Shown: positions 11,882 through 20,736, counted from the first letter of the stretch. The stretch is DNA of 34,574 nucleotides from Microcoleus sp. FACHB-61 (GCA_014695295.1 JACJNY010000019.1:1-34574); one strand, 5' to 3'. Numbers and translations are program-made. The notes: generated from the letters alone by a model not told the origin.

Positions 11882-12883
11882 ATGACCAATATTTCAAAAA
11901 AAGCGAAGAAATTGACTCGGCAACCTGCAGAAACAAACACAGAAGTAGATTTGACAGATACTGCTGGTGAAGGTCTATGGATGGAGTCAGGATTTACACT
12001 ATTTGTATGGGGTTTGGCCCTAGTGACAGCGGGCACGCTGTTTTGGATGAGTGCGGTAATTTTTAAAGATGCTTGGCCTGCTATTAGCCAATTTGGACTC
12101 TCATTCTTGTGGAATCCCAAGTGGGATATCGGCGAGTTGCAGTTTGGGGCTTTGCCGTTTATTTACGGTACTGTAATTAGTTCTGCGATCGGCATAATCA
12201 TCGCACTTCCTTTAGGGCTGTCAGTAGCTATAGTTACTAGCGAGAACTTCTTACCCGTTTGGGTGCGATCGCCCTTGGGATTCATGGTTGAATTAATCTC
12301 GGCTATTCCCAGCGTGATAGTGGGGCTGTGGGGAATCTTTGTTTTGATTCCCTTTTTGTTGCCATTGCAGCAGTCATTGTTCGATAATTTCAGTTGGTTT
12401 CCCCTGTTCAGCAGCGAACCTTTAGGCCCCGGAATGTTGCCTGCAGGAATACTGTTATCAATTATGATTTTGCCAACAGTAGCCGCCATCAGCCGCGATG
12501 TATTGATGTCAGTTCCAGTAGATTTGCGCAGTGCTTCCATGTCCCTCGGTGCCACCCGCTGGGAAACGATATTCAAGCTGTTATTGCCAGCAGCTAGTTC
12601 GGGGATTATTGGCGCCACCATATTAGCATTGGGACGCGCCTTAGGCGAAACAATGGCAGTCACAATGGTAATTGGCAACTCGATTCAAATTAACCCATCC
12701 GTGCTTGCTCCCAGCTACTCAATTCCTGCTGTTTTGGCAAGTCAATTTCGGGAAGCTATCGAACCGCTGCACACCGGCGCTTTGATGTATTTAGCCTTAA
12801 TTTTATTTGTGATCACTTTGTTGGTAAATGCGATCGCAGTATTGTTAGTTCAGCTAATTGGCGCCAAGGGAGCTAAAAATTAG
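11882..12883 (+). CDS. pstC: Phosphate ABC transporter permease PstC
   Basis: An inner-membrane permease subunit of the Pst importer, 333 residues from the ATG at 11882. The frame extends upstream to 11777, but that part runs through the hairpin repeat and lacks PstC features. After a polar N-terminus there are about six hydrophobic helices, the first at FTLFVWGLALVTAGTLFWMS. PstC features include PFIYGTVISSAIGIIIALPLG, ISAIPSVIVGLWGIFVLIPF and the permease EAA-type loop SLGATRWETIFKLLLPAASSGI that contacts PstB, followed by ALGRALGETMAVTMVIGNS. The SD is weak. It lies 202 bases after pstS, separated by a strong hairpin. Confidence 0.95.
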   Translation: MTNISKKAKKLTRQPAETNTEVDLTDTAGEGLWMESGFTLFVWGLALVTAGTLFWMSAVIFKDAWPAISQFGLSFLWNPKWDIGELQFGALPFIYGTVISSAIGIIIALPLGLSVAIVTSENFLPVWVRSPLGFMVELISAIPSVIVGLWGIFVLIPFLLPLQQSLFDNFSWFPLFSSEPLGPGMLPAGILLSIMILPTVAAISRDVLMSVPVDLRSASMSLGATRWETIFKLLLPAASSGIIGATILALGRALGETMAVTMVIGNSIQINPSVLAPSYSIPAVLASQFREAIEPLHTGALMYLALILFVITLLVNAIAVLLVQLIGAKGAKN

Positions 12884-12940
12884 CATCATCGAAAGCAATT
12901 TGGTCACAAGCCGCGCCGCCGGACTTATGCGCTGGTTCAA

Positions 12941-12970
12941 TCTCAAATCTCAAATCTCAAATCTCAAATC
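12941..12970 (+). repeat. Heptamer tandem repeat (TCTCAAA)4 next to pstA start
   Basis: Four perfect TCTCAAA heptamers plus TC run up to two bases before the pstA ATG. This is the STRR type of short tandem repeat typical of filamentous cyanobacteria. Just upstream, GGACTTATGCGC (12921-12932) matches the end of the MITE-like element, so the pstC-pstA spacer is built of repeat debris. Confidence 0.85.
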
Positions 12971-12972
12971 GC

Positions 12973-13953
12973 ATGACTCAAGCACAAAATTCAAACAGTA
13001 TTCTGGATGCAGAAATTAACAATCCCCTGTCGCTAAGCAGAACTTTTTTCAGCCGGGGAATGACAGTTATCGCTTTCGCTCTGACAGCTCTCGCCCTGCT
13101 CCCTTTGTTTGCTATTTTATACAAAATTTTGGGGGAAGGACTCACACATTTGAGCTGGGAAGTGCTAGTGTCTCTACCAGCACCCGTCGGAGTAGAAGAC
13201 CAGCCCAACGGCTTTGCAAATGCGATTCTCGGCACGGCTTTAATGGTGGGAATTGCTACATTAATCAGCGTACCCATAGGCGTAATGACGGGAATATTTT
13301 TGTCGGAGTTTGGTAGAGAAAACAAAGCGATTACCAATACTATTCGCTTTATCACCGTCATTCTCAGCAGCGTCCCTTCGATCGTAGTTGGCGTCTTTTC
13401 CTACGCCTTAATCGTCGTTACCACCAAAGCATTTTCATCATTAGCAGGCGGTTTTGCCCTCGGCATCATCATGCTTCCAGTTGTTGCTCTGACAACAGAA
13501 CAAGCATTAAAATTAGTGCCTACTTCTTACCGCCTCGCTTCTGCTGGTTTGGGAGGCGGACGCTTTCAAACTATGTTTCGCATTATCATACCCTCAGCAC
13601 TTCCAACTATTACCACGGGTATTTTACTCGCTGCTTCCCGGGCCGCCGGCGAAACCGCGCCGCTGATTGTAACGGCGTTGTCGAGTCAATTTTGGCCTCC
13701 TTTAGTTGATAAAGTGGGCGAGATAATGCAGTCTCCTATAGGTGCAGAAACTATCTCAAAACTCAAAGAAATTCCCGAGACACTGCTGACTCCGACTCCT
13801 TCTATGTCAGTATTAATATATAGCTACGCCAGCTCTCCTTATAAAGAGCAGAACGAATTGGCGTGGACTGCTGCCTCTGTGCTTTTGGGCATGGTTTTGA
13901 TTGCTAGCGTCGCATCCCGTACAGTAACTCGGAAACGCTTGCAAAATCGATAA
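12973..13953 (+). CDS. pstA: Phosphate ABC transporter permease PstA
   Basis: The second inner-membrane permease subunit of Pst, 326 residues. The first membrane helix is GMTVIAFALTALALLPLFAILYKIL. The PstA signatures are GGFANAI-like NGFANAILGTALMV, SVPIGVMTGIFLSEF, ILSSVPSIVVGVFSYALIV, and the cytoplasmic EAA loop GLGGGRFQTMFRIIIPSALPTI, then RAAGETAPLIVTAL. It follows pstC by 89 bases. No Shine-Dalgarno sequence is visible: the bases before the ATG are heptamer repeat. Translation may depend on an unstructured A/U/C leader or on readthrough from pstC. Confidence 0.95.
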   Translation: MTQAQNSNSILDAEINNPLSLSRTFFSRGMTVIAFALTALALLPLFAILYKILGEGLTHLSWEVLVSLPAPVGVEDQPNGFANAILGTALMVGIATLISVPIGVMTGIFLSEFGRENKAITNTIRFITVILSSVPSIVVGVFSYALIVVTTKAFSSLAGGFALGIIMLPVVALTTEQALKLVPTSYRLASAGLGGGRFQTMFRIIIPSALPTITTGILLAASRAAGETAPLIVTALSSQFWPPLVDKVGEIMQSPIGAETISKLKEIPETLLTPTPSMSVLIYSYASSPYKEQNELAWTAASVLLGMVLIASVASRTVTRKRLQNR

Positions 13954-14009
13954 ATCAATAACTAAAGTGCATCTATCCGTCAAATATTAACAATATAACC
14001 AGGCAAATA

Positions 14010-14861
14010 ATGAAACCTAAAGCTAACTTGAAATCCGAAAATCCTACAGATAAATTCCTAGAAGATGCTACCCCAGAAATTGACCCCAATGCAATGCCAG
14101 CACTGCGGGTTCAGGACTTGAGTTTTTATTACGGAACTCACAAAGTCTTAGAAAATTTATCGATGAATATCCCTCATCCGCAAATTACGGCTATTATTGG
14201 GCCTTCAGGTTGCGGCAAATCTACCTTTCTCAAAGCTCTCAACCGGATTGGTGAATTGGAGGGAAAGGTTCAAATTAAAGGAAGAGTAGAGTTTTTTGGA
14301 CAGGATATTTACAGCCCGAAAGTAAACATTAATAGTTTGCGCCGCCAAATTGGGATGGTGTTTCAAAGACCAAATCCTTTTCCGCTGAGCATCTACGATA
14401 ATATTGCTTACGGGGTGAGGATTTTTGGTCGCAAAAGCAAAGCAGAATTAGATGAAATTGTGGAATCTGCACTCAAAAGTGCGGCGCTTTGGAATGAAGT
14501 CAAAGACGATTTGAAGAAATCGGCTCAGGGGATTTCGGGAGGACAGCAGCAGCGACTTTGTATTGCTCGCGCTTTGGCTGTGAAGCCAAAAATTTTGCTG
14601 ATGGATGAACCTTGTTCTGCTCTCGATCCGATTTCAACGATGAAGATTGAGGAGTTATTTCAGACTCTACGCCAGCAGTTAACTGTTGTGATTGTGACGC
14701 ACAATATGCAGCAGGCTGCTCGCGTTTCTGATTACACGGCATTTTTTAATACAGATGAAAGTCGCATCGGCCGCATGGTTGAATTTGGGCCGACAAGTAA
14801 GATTTTTACTTCGGCGGGCAATTCGAGTACGAGAGATTACATTCAAGGCCGTTTCGGTTAA
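14010..14861 (+). CDS. pstB: Phosphate ABC transporter ATP-binding protein PstB
   Basis: The ATPase that powers the PstCA channel, 283 residues, slightly longer than the roughly 260 usual because of a 30-residue polar N-terminal extension. Motifs: Walker A GPSGCGKST, the PstB-typical FLKALNRI, Q-loop FQRPNPFP, signature ISGGQQQRL, Walker B ILLMDEPCSALDPIST, switch His VTHN followed by MQQAARVSDYTAFF. It ends TRDYIQGRFG, the classic PstB C-terminus. It lies 56 bases after pstA and is the last gene of the operon; no phoU is adjacent. Confidence 0.96.
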   Translation: MKPKANLKSENPTDKFLEDATPEIDPNAMPALRVQDLSFYYGTHKVLENLSMNIPHPQITAIIGPSGCGKSTFLKALNRIGELEGKVQIKGRVEFFGQDIYSPKVNINSLRRQIGMVFQRPNPFPLSIYDNIAYGVRIFGRKSKAELDEIVESALKSAALWNEVKDDLKKSAQGISGGQQQRLCIARALAVKPKILLMDEPCSALDPISTMKIEELFQTLRQQLTVVIVTHNMQQAARVSDYTAFFNTDESRIGRMVEFGPTSKIFTSAGNSSTRDYIQGRFG

Positions 14862-14895
14862 TACCAGGGTTTTTTCCTGTCTCTCAGTCGCTATA

Positions 14896-15177
14896 TTCCG
14901 ACAGGGGCTTAAGTCCCTGTCTCACCGTTAAAGTCCTCTTAAGAGGACTATGAAATAGTAATAGTATTTGAGTTATATCAAATCCGTTAGTATCGGAATT
15001 ATTCATCTCTCTGTTCTCTTCCTCTGCGTTCTCTGCGTACTCTGCGGTTTAATCATTCCAATGCAAGCGGAATTGATATTAGTGTTGACTCAGATTGGGA
15101 AACATTATCAATAAGTATTTCAGTCCTCCTAGCTGGGGACTTGATTTTTGAGGCGGGGGTTTAGACCCCTGCCGGAA
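14896..15177. repeat. Imperfect inverted repeat framing 280 bp after pstB
   Basis: TTCCGACAGGGG (14896-14907) is matched in inverted sense by CCCCTGCCGGAA (15166-15177). Each end also forms its own hairpin: GACAGGG with CCCTGTC (14900-14921) and GGCAGGGG-type pairing at 15152-15173. Inside are a perfect 18-bp palindrome AGTCCTCTTAAGAGGACT (14932-14949), AGTCC/GGGACT (15122-15141), and a dispersed CTCTGCG-rich repeat near 15005-15052. No ORF is present. It may include the pst operon terminator. Confidence 0.6.
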
Positions 15178-15243
15178 TTATTGCAAATATTACTAGATGT
15201 AACCTAATATCAGTATGGCACTGAACAGAAAACCGCTATATTT

Positions 15244-16512
15244 ATGTCTTCACCACTTCTTAAGCGAGAGTTAGGTGTTTTCGGCGCTACTCTGATGGGG
15301 CTGGGTTCGATTGTGGGCACTGGGGTATTTGTGAGTATCGGCATTGCTGCGGAAGTTGCTGGGCCGGGGGTAATTTTGGCTGTAGGTATTGCAGCTTTTG
15401 TTGCTGTTTGCAATGGCCTTAACAGCGCTCAATTAGCGGCAAATCATCCTGTTAGCGGCGGTACTTATGAATATGGCTACAAATATCTCAATCCTTGGCT
15501 AGGTTTCACTGCCGGCTGGATGTTTTTGTTGGCGAAAACGGCTTCTGCGGCTACTGCTGCTTTGGGTTTTGCGGGGTATTTTTTAAATGCAGTTGGTGTA
15601 GCCGATCGCACTTACCTGATCCTAACAGCTTTAGTCGCCCTCGCCGTTCTCACTTTAATTGTATTGACGGGAATTAGGCGATCGAATATTGCCAATACTG
15701 CCATAGTCTCAGTTACACTTCTATCCTTAGCGGTGTTTGTTGCTGTCGGTTTGCCAGAGGTAAGGTGGGAAATGGCCGCGCTACAGAATCATAGCTCGAT
15801 CGGCTCCATCTTCCAGGCCACCGCCCTGATGTTTGTCGCTTATAGCGGTTACGCCCGCATCACCACAATGAGCGAGGAAGTGCGGGAACCGAGGGAAACC
15901 ATTCCCAAAGCCATAATTTTCACTTTGGTGCTGACAATGCTGCTTTACGTCGGGGTAGCAGTAGTTGTCGCGGGCGCGGGGGGAGCCGATAAATTGTCCT
16001 TGCCAGGCGGCACGGCTGCACCCTTGGAAGTCATCGCCCGGAGTTTCCGAATTCCGGGAGTTTCTCAACTGCTAGCCGTCGGCGCAATTACCGCTATGTT
16101 GGGAGTCTTGCTGAACTTAATTTTAGGGCTCTCGCGCATCTGGCTGGCGATGGGGCGGCGCTTGGATATGCCGAGAGTCTTGGCGCGGCTGAATCCTTCG
16201 GGGACAACGCCTTATGTGGCTGTGGTGGTTGTGGAAGTTACGATCGCACTTTTAATCCTCGTCGGCGATGTCAAAACCACTTGGTCATTTAGCGCTTTTA
16301 GCGTTTTGATATATTACGCTATCACCAACCTCGCCGCGCTGCAACTTTCCCCCGCCGAAAGGCTTTATCCGCAGTGGTTGGCTTGGGTTGGTTTGGGGAA
16401 TTGTCTGTTTCTGGCTTTCTGGGTGGAGAGGCAAATTTGGCTGACAGGATTGGCATTAATTGTCGCCGGTTTAATTTGGCGGGCGATCGTCCGACTCCCG
16501 GCGAGAAACTAG
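15244..16512 (+). CDS. APC-family amino acid permease
   Basis: A 422-residue integral membrane transporter of the amino acid-polyamine-organocation superfamily. The family signature is at the start: LGVFGATLMGLGSIVGTGVFVSIG, the unwound helix-1 motif (G-x-x-x-G-x-G-x-F) that binds the amino group and carboxylate. HPVSGGTYEYGYKYLNPWLGFTAGW follows in helices 2-3, and TTMSEEVREPRETIPKAI is the conserved loop after helix 6. About 11-12 hydrophobic segments are visible. The substrate cannot be read from sequence; the general pattern resembles cationic or broad amino-acid permeases. It lies 42 bases before the second NYN/LOTUS gene on the same strand, so the two may be co-transcribed. Confidence 0.88.
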   Translation: MSSPLLKRELGVFGATLMGLGSIVGTGVFVSIGIAAEVAGPGVILAVGIAAFVAVCNGLNSAQLAANHPVSGGTYEYGYKYLNPWLGFTAGWMFLLAKTASAATAALGFAGYFLNAVGVADRTYLILTALVALAVLTLIVLTGIRRSNIANTAIVSVTLLSLAVFVAVGLPEVRWEMAALQNHSSIGSIFQATALMFVAYSGYARITTMSEEVREPRETIPKAIIFTLVLTMLLYVGVAVVVAGAGGADKLSLPGGTAAPLEVIARSFRIPGVSQLLAVGAITAMLGVLLNLILGLSRIWLAMGRRLDMPRVLARLNPSGTTPYVAVVVVEVTIALLILVGDVKTTWSFSAFSVLIYYAITNLAALQLSPAERLYPQWLAWVGLGNCLFLAFWVERQIWLTGLALIVAGLIWRAIVRLPARN

Positions 16513-16554
16513 AATTGTGATAAATTGAAACAGCATCCCGCATTCTAGAGGGCC

Positions 16555-17964
16555 ATGCCCGATCGAACTCCCTTGCTGGCGACTCAAGAATCTCCTGCAT
16601 TCAGCGCCATCAGTCGCTATATCGCTCAAACGCTAATTACCATTCAGGAACAGCATCCCGAATGGATAGCTGAAAAATACAGGAAAACCCCCTGGGCCAA
16701 ACCTGATTTTCAGTCTGTTTTGATTGGAAAATTGACAAAAAGTTTCACAGTAGCCAGCGATACAGATTCCCTGCTGCTGACTGCGAAAAAATATTTACAA
16801 ATTCTGCTGGTTCCAGAATTCGTTAATTCACCTCAATTCAGCAAATTATCTGCCAAAATTCACCAGCTAGCCCAATCTCAAACAGCACCAGCTAAATCAG
16901 AAAACTCAGTTTCGTCAGAACCTCCAACTCCAACAGCCAATCAACCAGCCCCGCTTCCTGTCGGCATTGCTATCTTGCTGCTAGATGTCGAAAACTTGCA
17001 ACTCACCATCGAAACCGAAAAATTCCTAGAGGGAATTTGCCACTATCCCATCCAAATCAAAGTTGCCTTTGCCAACTGGCGCAGCATGGGCAAAAAAGAT
17101 GCCGAATTTCACCAGCGCGGCTATCAACTAATTCACGTCCCCCCCGGCAAAGACAGCGCCGACTTAAAAATGGCTACAGTCGGCGCATCGATTTTCGTAC
17201 ATTATCCCACAGCCAAAGAGATTTTTGTCTGTTCGTCCGATCGCGCCCTCACTCACCTCAGCAACACACTGCAAGCCCACGGATTAACCGTATTTCAAGT
17301 CCGCAAACAAATAGATAAAATCATAGTTTTAAACAGCAAAACCGGACAAGTTGAAACCCATTCCCTCGTAACTATACCGGAAATTACACCCCTAGAACAA
17401 TTAGTTATTCAACTAAAAGAATTGATCAAAAAAGAGCAAAAACGCACCTCAACTCAGTGGATCAAACTTTCTACTGTTTCAGCTTTATTTAGGGAAAATT
17501 ACGGCTTAGTCCTAAATCAAGTTGTTTCTCATCATTTGCTCGGCACTAAAACCAGGGATATCTTTCTAAAATATCCCACCGATTTTGCCCTCCACAAACC
17601 CTCCGAAACTTCTCAAACTTATGTCACTCTTTTTGAAGTCAAACTGCCGCCCCCACCGCCAATACTTAACCAAGAAAATCTAAATAACCACCAGGCAGCA
17701 CCTGCGAAGTTGACAGATATTAATTCTCTGGAAGACTTGGAAAGAGCTCTTGTTAAAATCGTTGGCGACTTAACCGGCAACTCTCCTGAAAATTCTGTAT
17801 TTCTATCCAATGTAGGCAGCGAATTTCACAGACAATACGGCAAACAAATTACCCAAATAATTAAAGATTTTAATCTCGGTAGAAAATTTACTAAATTTTT
17901 GCAATCCTGCGCTTCTCTCCAGCTAAAAAAAGCCGAAAAAGGCTGGCAAGTTTCCCTCAATTAA
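16555..17964 (+). CDS. NYN ribonuclease-like / LOTUS (OST-HTH) protein, paralogue 2
   Basis: A 469-residue predicted RNA-processing protein, paralogous to 8858-10294. The NYN/LabA domain is at about residues 136-245 with acidic residues D144 (LLLDVEN), D203 (DSADLKM) and D229 (CSSDRAL). The segment FANWRSMGKKDAEFHQRGYQLIHVPPG parallels paralogue 1 closely. The C-terminus (about 395-469) is a LOTUS winged helix (SVFLSNVGSEFHRQYGKQI, then LGRKFTKFLQSC), with a weaker related segment at about 300-345 (WIKLSTVSALFRENYGLVL). Instead of a zinc ribbon it has a helical N-terminus (residues about 18-108: SRYIAQTLITIQEQHPEW and on), which could be another small RNA-binding fold. Its codon use and A/T content look like the neighbours. 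Confidence 0.85.
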   Translation: MPDRTPLLATQESPAFSAISRYIAQTLITIQEQHPEWIAEKYRKTPWAKPDFQSVLIGKLTKSFTVASDTDSLLLTAKKYLQILLVPEFVNSPQFSKLSAKIHQLAQSQTAPAKSENSVSSEPPTPTANQPAPLPVGIAILLLDVENLQLTIETEKFLEGICHYPIQIKVAFANWRSMGKKDAEFHQRGYQLIHVPPGKDSADLKMATVGASIFVHYPTAKEIFVCSSDRALTHLSNTLQAHGLTVFQVRKQIDKIIVLNSKTGQVETHSLVTIPEITPLEQLVIQLKELIKKEQKRTSTQWIKLSTVSALFRENYGLVLNQVVSHHLLGTKTRDIFLKYPTDFALHKPSETSQTYVTLFEVKLPPPPPILNQENLNNHQAAPAKLTDINSLEDLERALVKIVGDLTGNSPENSVFLSNVGSEFHRQYGKQITQIIKDFNLGRKFTKFLQSCASLQLKKAEKGWQVSLN

Positions 17965-18047
17965 TTAAAATTTAAAATATATAAGCATCGCCATTACTAG
18001 CAACTTGAGTTATCATACAATCTGGACGTAAAGAAATGTAAAGGGAT

Positions 18048-18755
18048 ATGCACGACAAAGTTGTGGTTGTGGTGGGTGCGACTGGCGGCATCGGTTCAGC
18101 AGTGGCCCGCAAACTCGCTGATGCGGGTGCGAGGCTAGTGCTCGCCGCCAGAGACAGCAGTAAGTTAGACGCTTTAGCTAGCGAACTTTCAGCAACAGAG
18201 GTACTGTGCGTACCCACAGATATCACCGATTTGCCACAAGTCGAGACGCTGATGCAAAAAGCGGCGGGGCATTTCGGACAAATTGATGCCCTCGTAAACG
18301 CCGCCGGTGCCGGAATTCTCAAGCAGTGGAACAAGTTAGAACCCGCTGATTTAGATGCAATGCTTGACTTGAACTTAAAAGGCAGTTTTTACACGTCTCA
18401 AGCAGCGGCGAATGTGATGAAAGAGCGCAAATCAGGGCACATTTGCAATGTCGTCGGGATTTTGGGCAAGCATTCGATGGCGATGGGAACGGCTTATTGC
18501 GCTTCAAAGTTTGGGGTAGTTGGTTTCAGCAAGTGCATGGCAGATGAGCTGCGACGCTACGGCATTAAGTTTACGCTATTCTATTTTGGCGGGGTGGATT
18601 CTCCGTTTTGGGATCATGTGAGTTTGAAGGTAGACAGGTCAAAAATGCTGAGTACCGAAACTGCCGCAAATGCGATTATGTTTGCTCTTTCGGCTGACCC
18701 GCAAGCTGTGCCGGCGGAGATTAATATTCAGCCGGAAAGTCATTTGTTCTTTTAG
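18048..18755 (+). CDS. Short-chain dehydrogenase/reductase-like protein lacking the catalytic Ser
   Basis: A 235-residue classical SDR fold protein. The NAD(P)-binding motif GATGGIG is at residues 10-16 and the structural NAAG at 84-87. N109 (LDLNLKGSF) is the catalytic-tetrad Asn and YCASK (Y150, K154) the active-site pair. An arginine-rich LAARDSSK after strand 2 suggests NADPH preference. The catalytic serine normally sits 13 residues before the tyrosine; here that position is G137 (HICNVVGILG) with no gap needed. S143 is the nearest serine. It may be an atypical reductase or a non-catalytic binder; the substrate is unknown. AAGGG precedes the ATG closely. Confidence 0.85.
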   Translation: MHDKVVVVVGATGGIGSAVARKLADAGARLVLAARDSSKLDALASELSATEVLCVPTDITDLPQVETLMQKAAGHFGQIDALVNAAGAGILKQWNKLEPADLDAMLDLNLKGSFYTSQAAANVMKERKSGHICNVVGILGKHSMAMGTAYCASKFGVVGFSKCMADELRRYGIKFTLFYFGGVDSPFWDHVSLKVDRSKMLSTETAANAIMFALSADPQAVPAEINIQPESHLFF

Positions 18756-19120
18756 CGATTGAGGAGTGATTTGAAGGCATTCGGGATTCGGCAGCGAAGG
18801 CTGAAAGCAAAAAAAAATATGACATCTTTAAGTTTGAAAACTTGCGCGGAACCTCTATATGTAGGGTGCGCCTCGGCACACCTTACCACTTGATGAAGAC
18901 CTCGCGCCCAAATCTAAGTTATCGCAGACACCGGGTTTCTTTTAATTGCCGACCTATTTCTGCCTTCAGAGGGAGTTAGGGTATTCAATTTTGACGTTAT
19001 TATTAAGCGCGCGCACAAAAAACACATGAAAAATATCCCTTCCTCAGTTCCTCCCTTGAAGTTTCCCACTGAAAATCAGCGGATTATCCATTTTTCACTT
19101 TCCATTTTCAATTATTGATT
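18756..19120. other. Intergenic region with dispersed-repeat fragments
   Basis: No gene is visible in these 365 bases. There is an imperfect hairpin GTAGGGTGCG / CACACCTTAC (18861-18886), related to the hairpin after pstS. There is also a fragment ACACCGGGTTTCTTTT near 18930 resembling the core of the MITE-like element. The HPPD promoter must lie in the A/T-rich part near 19000-19110, but no clear -35/-10 pair stands out. Confidence 0.5.
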
Positions 19121-20182
19121 ATGGAGTTCGATCGCATTCACTTTTACGTTGAAAATGCTAAAACATCCCGCGACTGGTTTGTCAGCCGCTTAGGCTTTCA
19201 ATCAACAGCAGGTTATGCCAACAGCCACACTCAAACTGAAGTTGTCAGCAGCGGCAATGTATGTTTTGTTTTATCTTCGCCCCTAACTCCCGCTAGTCCC
19301 GTTGCTACTTGGCTTAAGTTTCATCCTCCCGGGATTGCCGATGTGGGCTTTCGGGTAAAAAATATCGAATTAGCGGTAGCTAGAGCGGCTGCGGCAGGCG
19401 CTAAAATCCTGGAACCGATTCAAGAAGACCTAAAACCAGGAGGCTATTTTAAGCGGGCAAAAATCGCTGGCTGGGGAGATTTAAGCCACACGCTCGTTGA
19501 GCGAATTGGCGACCATTCACTGCTATCAACTTCGGGTAAGCTGCCGCTGTTTACCTTGATTGACCACGTAGTGTTAAATGTGGAATCTGGCGATTTGTCA
19601 AGTGCTGTTAGTTGGTATGAAAAAATATTAGGTTTTCAACCGCAGCAAAATTTTGACATTCAGACTGAGAAATCGGCTTTGCGGAGCCAAGTTATGGTGC
19701 ACGCTGAAGGTGGGGTGCAATTCCCGATTAATGAACCGGCATCAGCTAATTCTCAAATTCAAGAGTTTCTGAGTGCAAATCGGGGGCCGGGTATTCAGCA
19801 CATGGCTTTGCAAACGGATAATATTGTGCGGGTTGTTGCCGATTTGCGATCGCGCGGTTTGCCTTTTCTGCCTGTTCCTCCAACATACTACTCCGAATTG
19901 CAGCAGCGGCAAAACTATTTGCCCGCAGATTGGCAATCTATTGCAGCTTCTGAAGTTTTGGCAGATTGGCAAGAAGATACTCCTGCAGCGATGCTGCTGC
20001 AAATCTTTACCCAACCAATTTTTGCAGAACCCACTTTCTTTTTCGAGATGATTGAGCGGCGAGTTACTTTAGTTAACGGCAAACAGGTGCAAGCTGGAGG
20101 TTTTGGCGCAGGGAATTTTAGAGCTTTGTTTGAGGCAATAGAACGGGAACAAATGAAGAGGGGAAGTTTGATAAATGATTGA
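19121..20182 (+). CDS. hppD: 4-hydroxyphenylpyruvate dioxygenase
   Basis: A 353-residue non-haem Fe(II) dioxygenase that converts 4-hydroxyphenylpyruvate to homogentisate, the precursor of tocopherols in cyanobacteria. It has two vicinal-oxygen-chelate (glyoxalase-like) halves, from FDRIHFYVENAKTSRDWF and from LIDHVVLNVESGDL. The three iron ligands are recognisable: His in LIDHVVL, His in GIQHMALQT and Glu in FFEMIER. The C-terminus FGAGNFRALFEAIEREQ is the HPPD lid helix. Length matches the family. The ATG at 19121 is chosen over a TTG two codons upstream; no good SD is seen for either. It is convergent with the GNAT gene. Confidence 0.92.
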   Translation: MEFDRIHFYVENAKTSRDWFVSRLGFQSTAGYANSHTQTEVVSSGNVCFVLSSPLTPASPVATWLKFHPPGIADVGFRVKNIELAVARAAAAGAKILEPIQEDLKPGGYFKRAKIAGWGDLSHTLVERIGDHSLLSTSGKLPLFTLIDHVVLNVESGDLSSAVSWYEKILGFQPQQNFDIQTEKSALRSQVMVHAEGGVQFPINEPASANSQIQEFLSANRGPGIQHMALQTDNIVRVVADLRSRGLPFLPVPPTYYSELQQRQNYLPADWQSIAASEVLADWQEDTPAAMLLQIFTQPIFAEPTFFFEMIERRVTLVNGKQVQAGGFGAGNFRALFEAIEREQMKRGSLIND

Positions 20183-20202
20183 TAAAACTTGCAATTTTTA
20201 TG

Positions 20203-20736
20203 TCAGGCGGGCGTGTCGATCAGCACTGCGATATCCTTCCAACCGTAGGCAATTTCTTTGAGTGCAACTCCTGCTCTGCTTGTATGTAGTTCCTCCACTT
20301 TTTCACCTCCTAAAACTTCATAAAACTTGCAGGCTGAATTGTCTCCCAGTACCCAAACCAGCATCGAATTCAAAGTTAATTCTGCCAATTTTGTTGCAAC
20401 CGCTCGCACGAGTTGCCGTCCGATTCCTTGACGCTGATATTCCTCCAAAATATAGATAGCAAATAATTCTCCTTGATATACATATTTGCCTGTTCGCTCG
20501 CAACCGCCCGCAGCAAAACCCACAATTTGTCCCGAGTCATTCTCAGCAACGCAGACAAATACCCCAGTATTTTTGACGTTTGCCAGGATTTCTTGCCAAC
20601 GGGTTTCTCCTTTTTCATAGGACAGTTGCGCGAGGTACTCTGCCGGTACAATTTTTCGGTAAGCTGTCCGCCAAGTATCTAGATTAACCCGTGCGATTGC
20701 AGGTGCGTCAGCGATTTTAGCTTCTCTCACAATCAT
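20203..20736 (-). CDS. GNAT-family N-acetyltransferase
   Basis: A 177-residue acyl-CoA transferase fold. MIVREAKIADAPAIARVNLDTW is the typical GNAT opening. The strand IYILEEYQRQGIGRQLVRAVATKL carries the acetyl-CoA pyrophosphate loop (Q-x-x-G-x-G/A as QRQGIGRQL). AYGWKD near the end completes the fold. The acceptor substrate is unknown. Its start lies 20 bases inside the end of the diguanylate cyclase gene upstream, so the pair is almost certainly one transcript with coupled translation. Confidence 0.88.
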   Translation of the reverse strand: MIVREAKIADAPAIARVNLDTWRTAYRKIVPAEYLAQLSYEKGETRWQEILANVKNTGVFVCVAENDSGQIVGFAAGGCERTGKYVYQGELFAIYILEEYQRQGIGRQLVRAVATKLAELTLNSMLVWVLGDNSACKFYEVLGGEKVEELHTSRAGVALKEIAYGWKDIAVLIDTPA

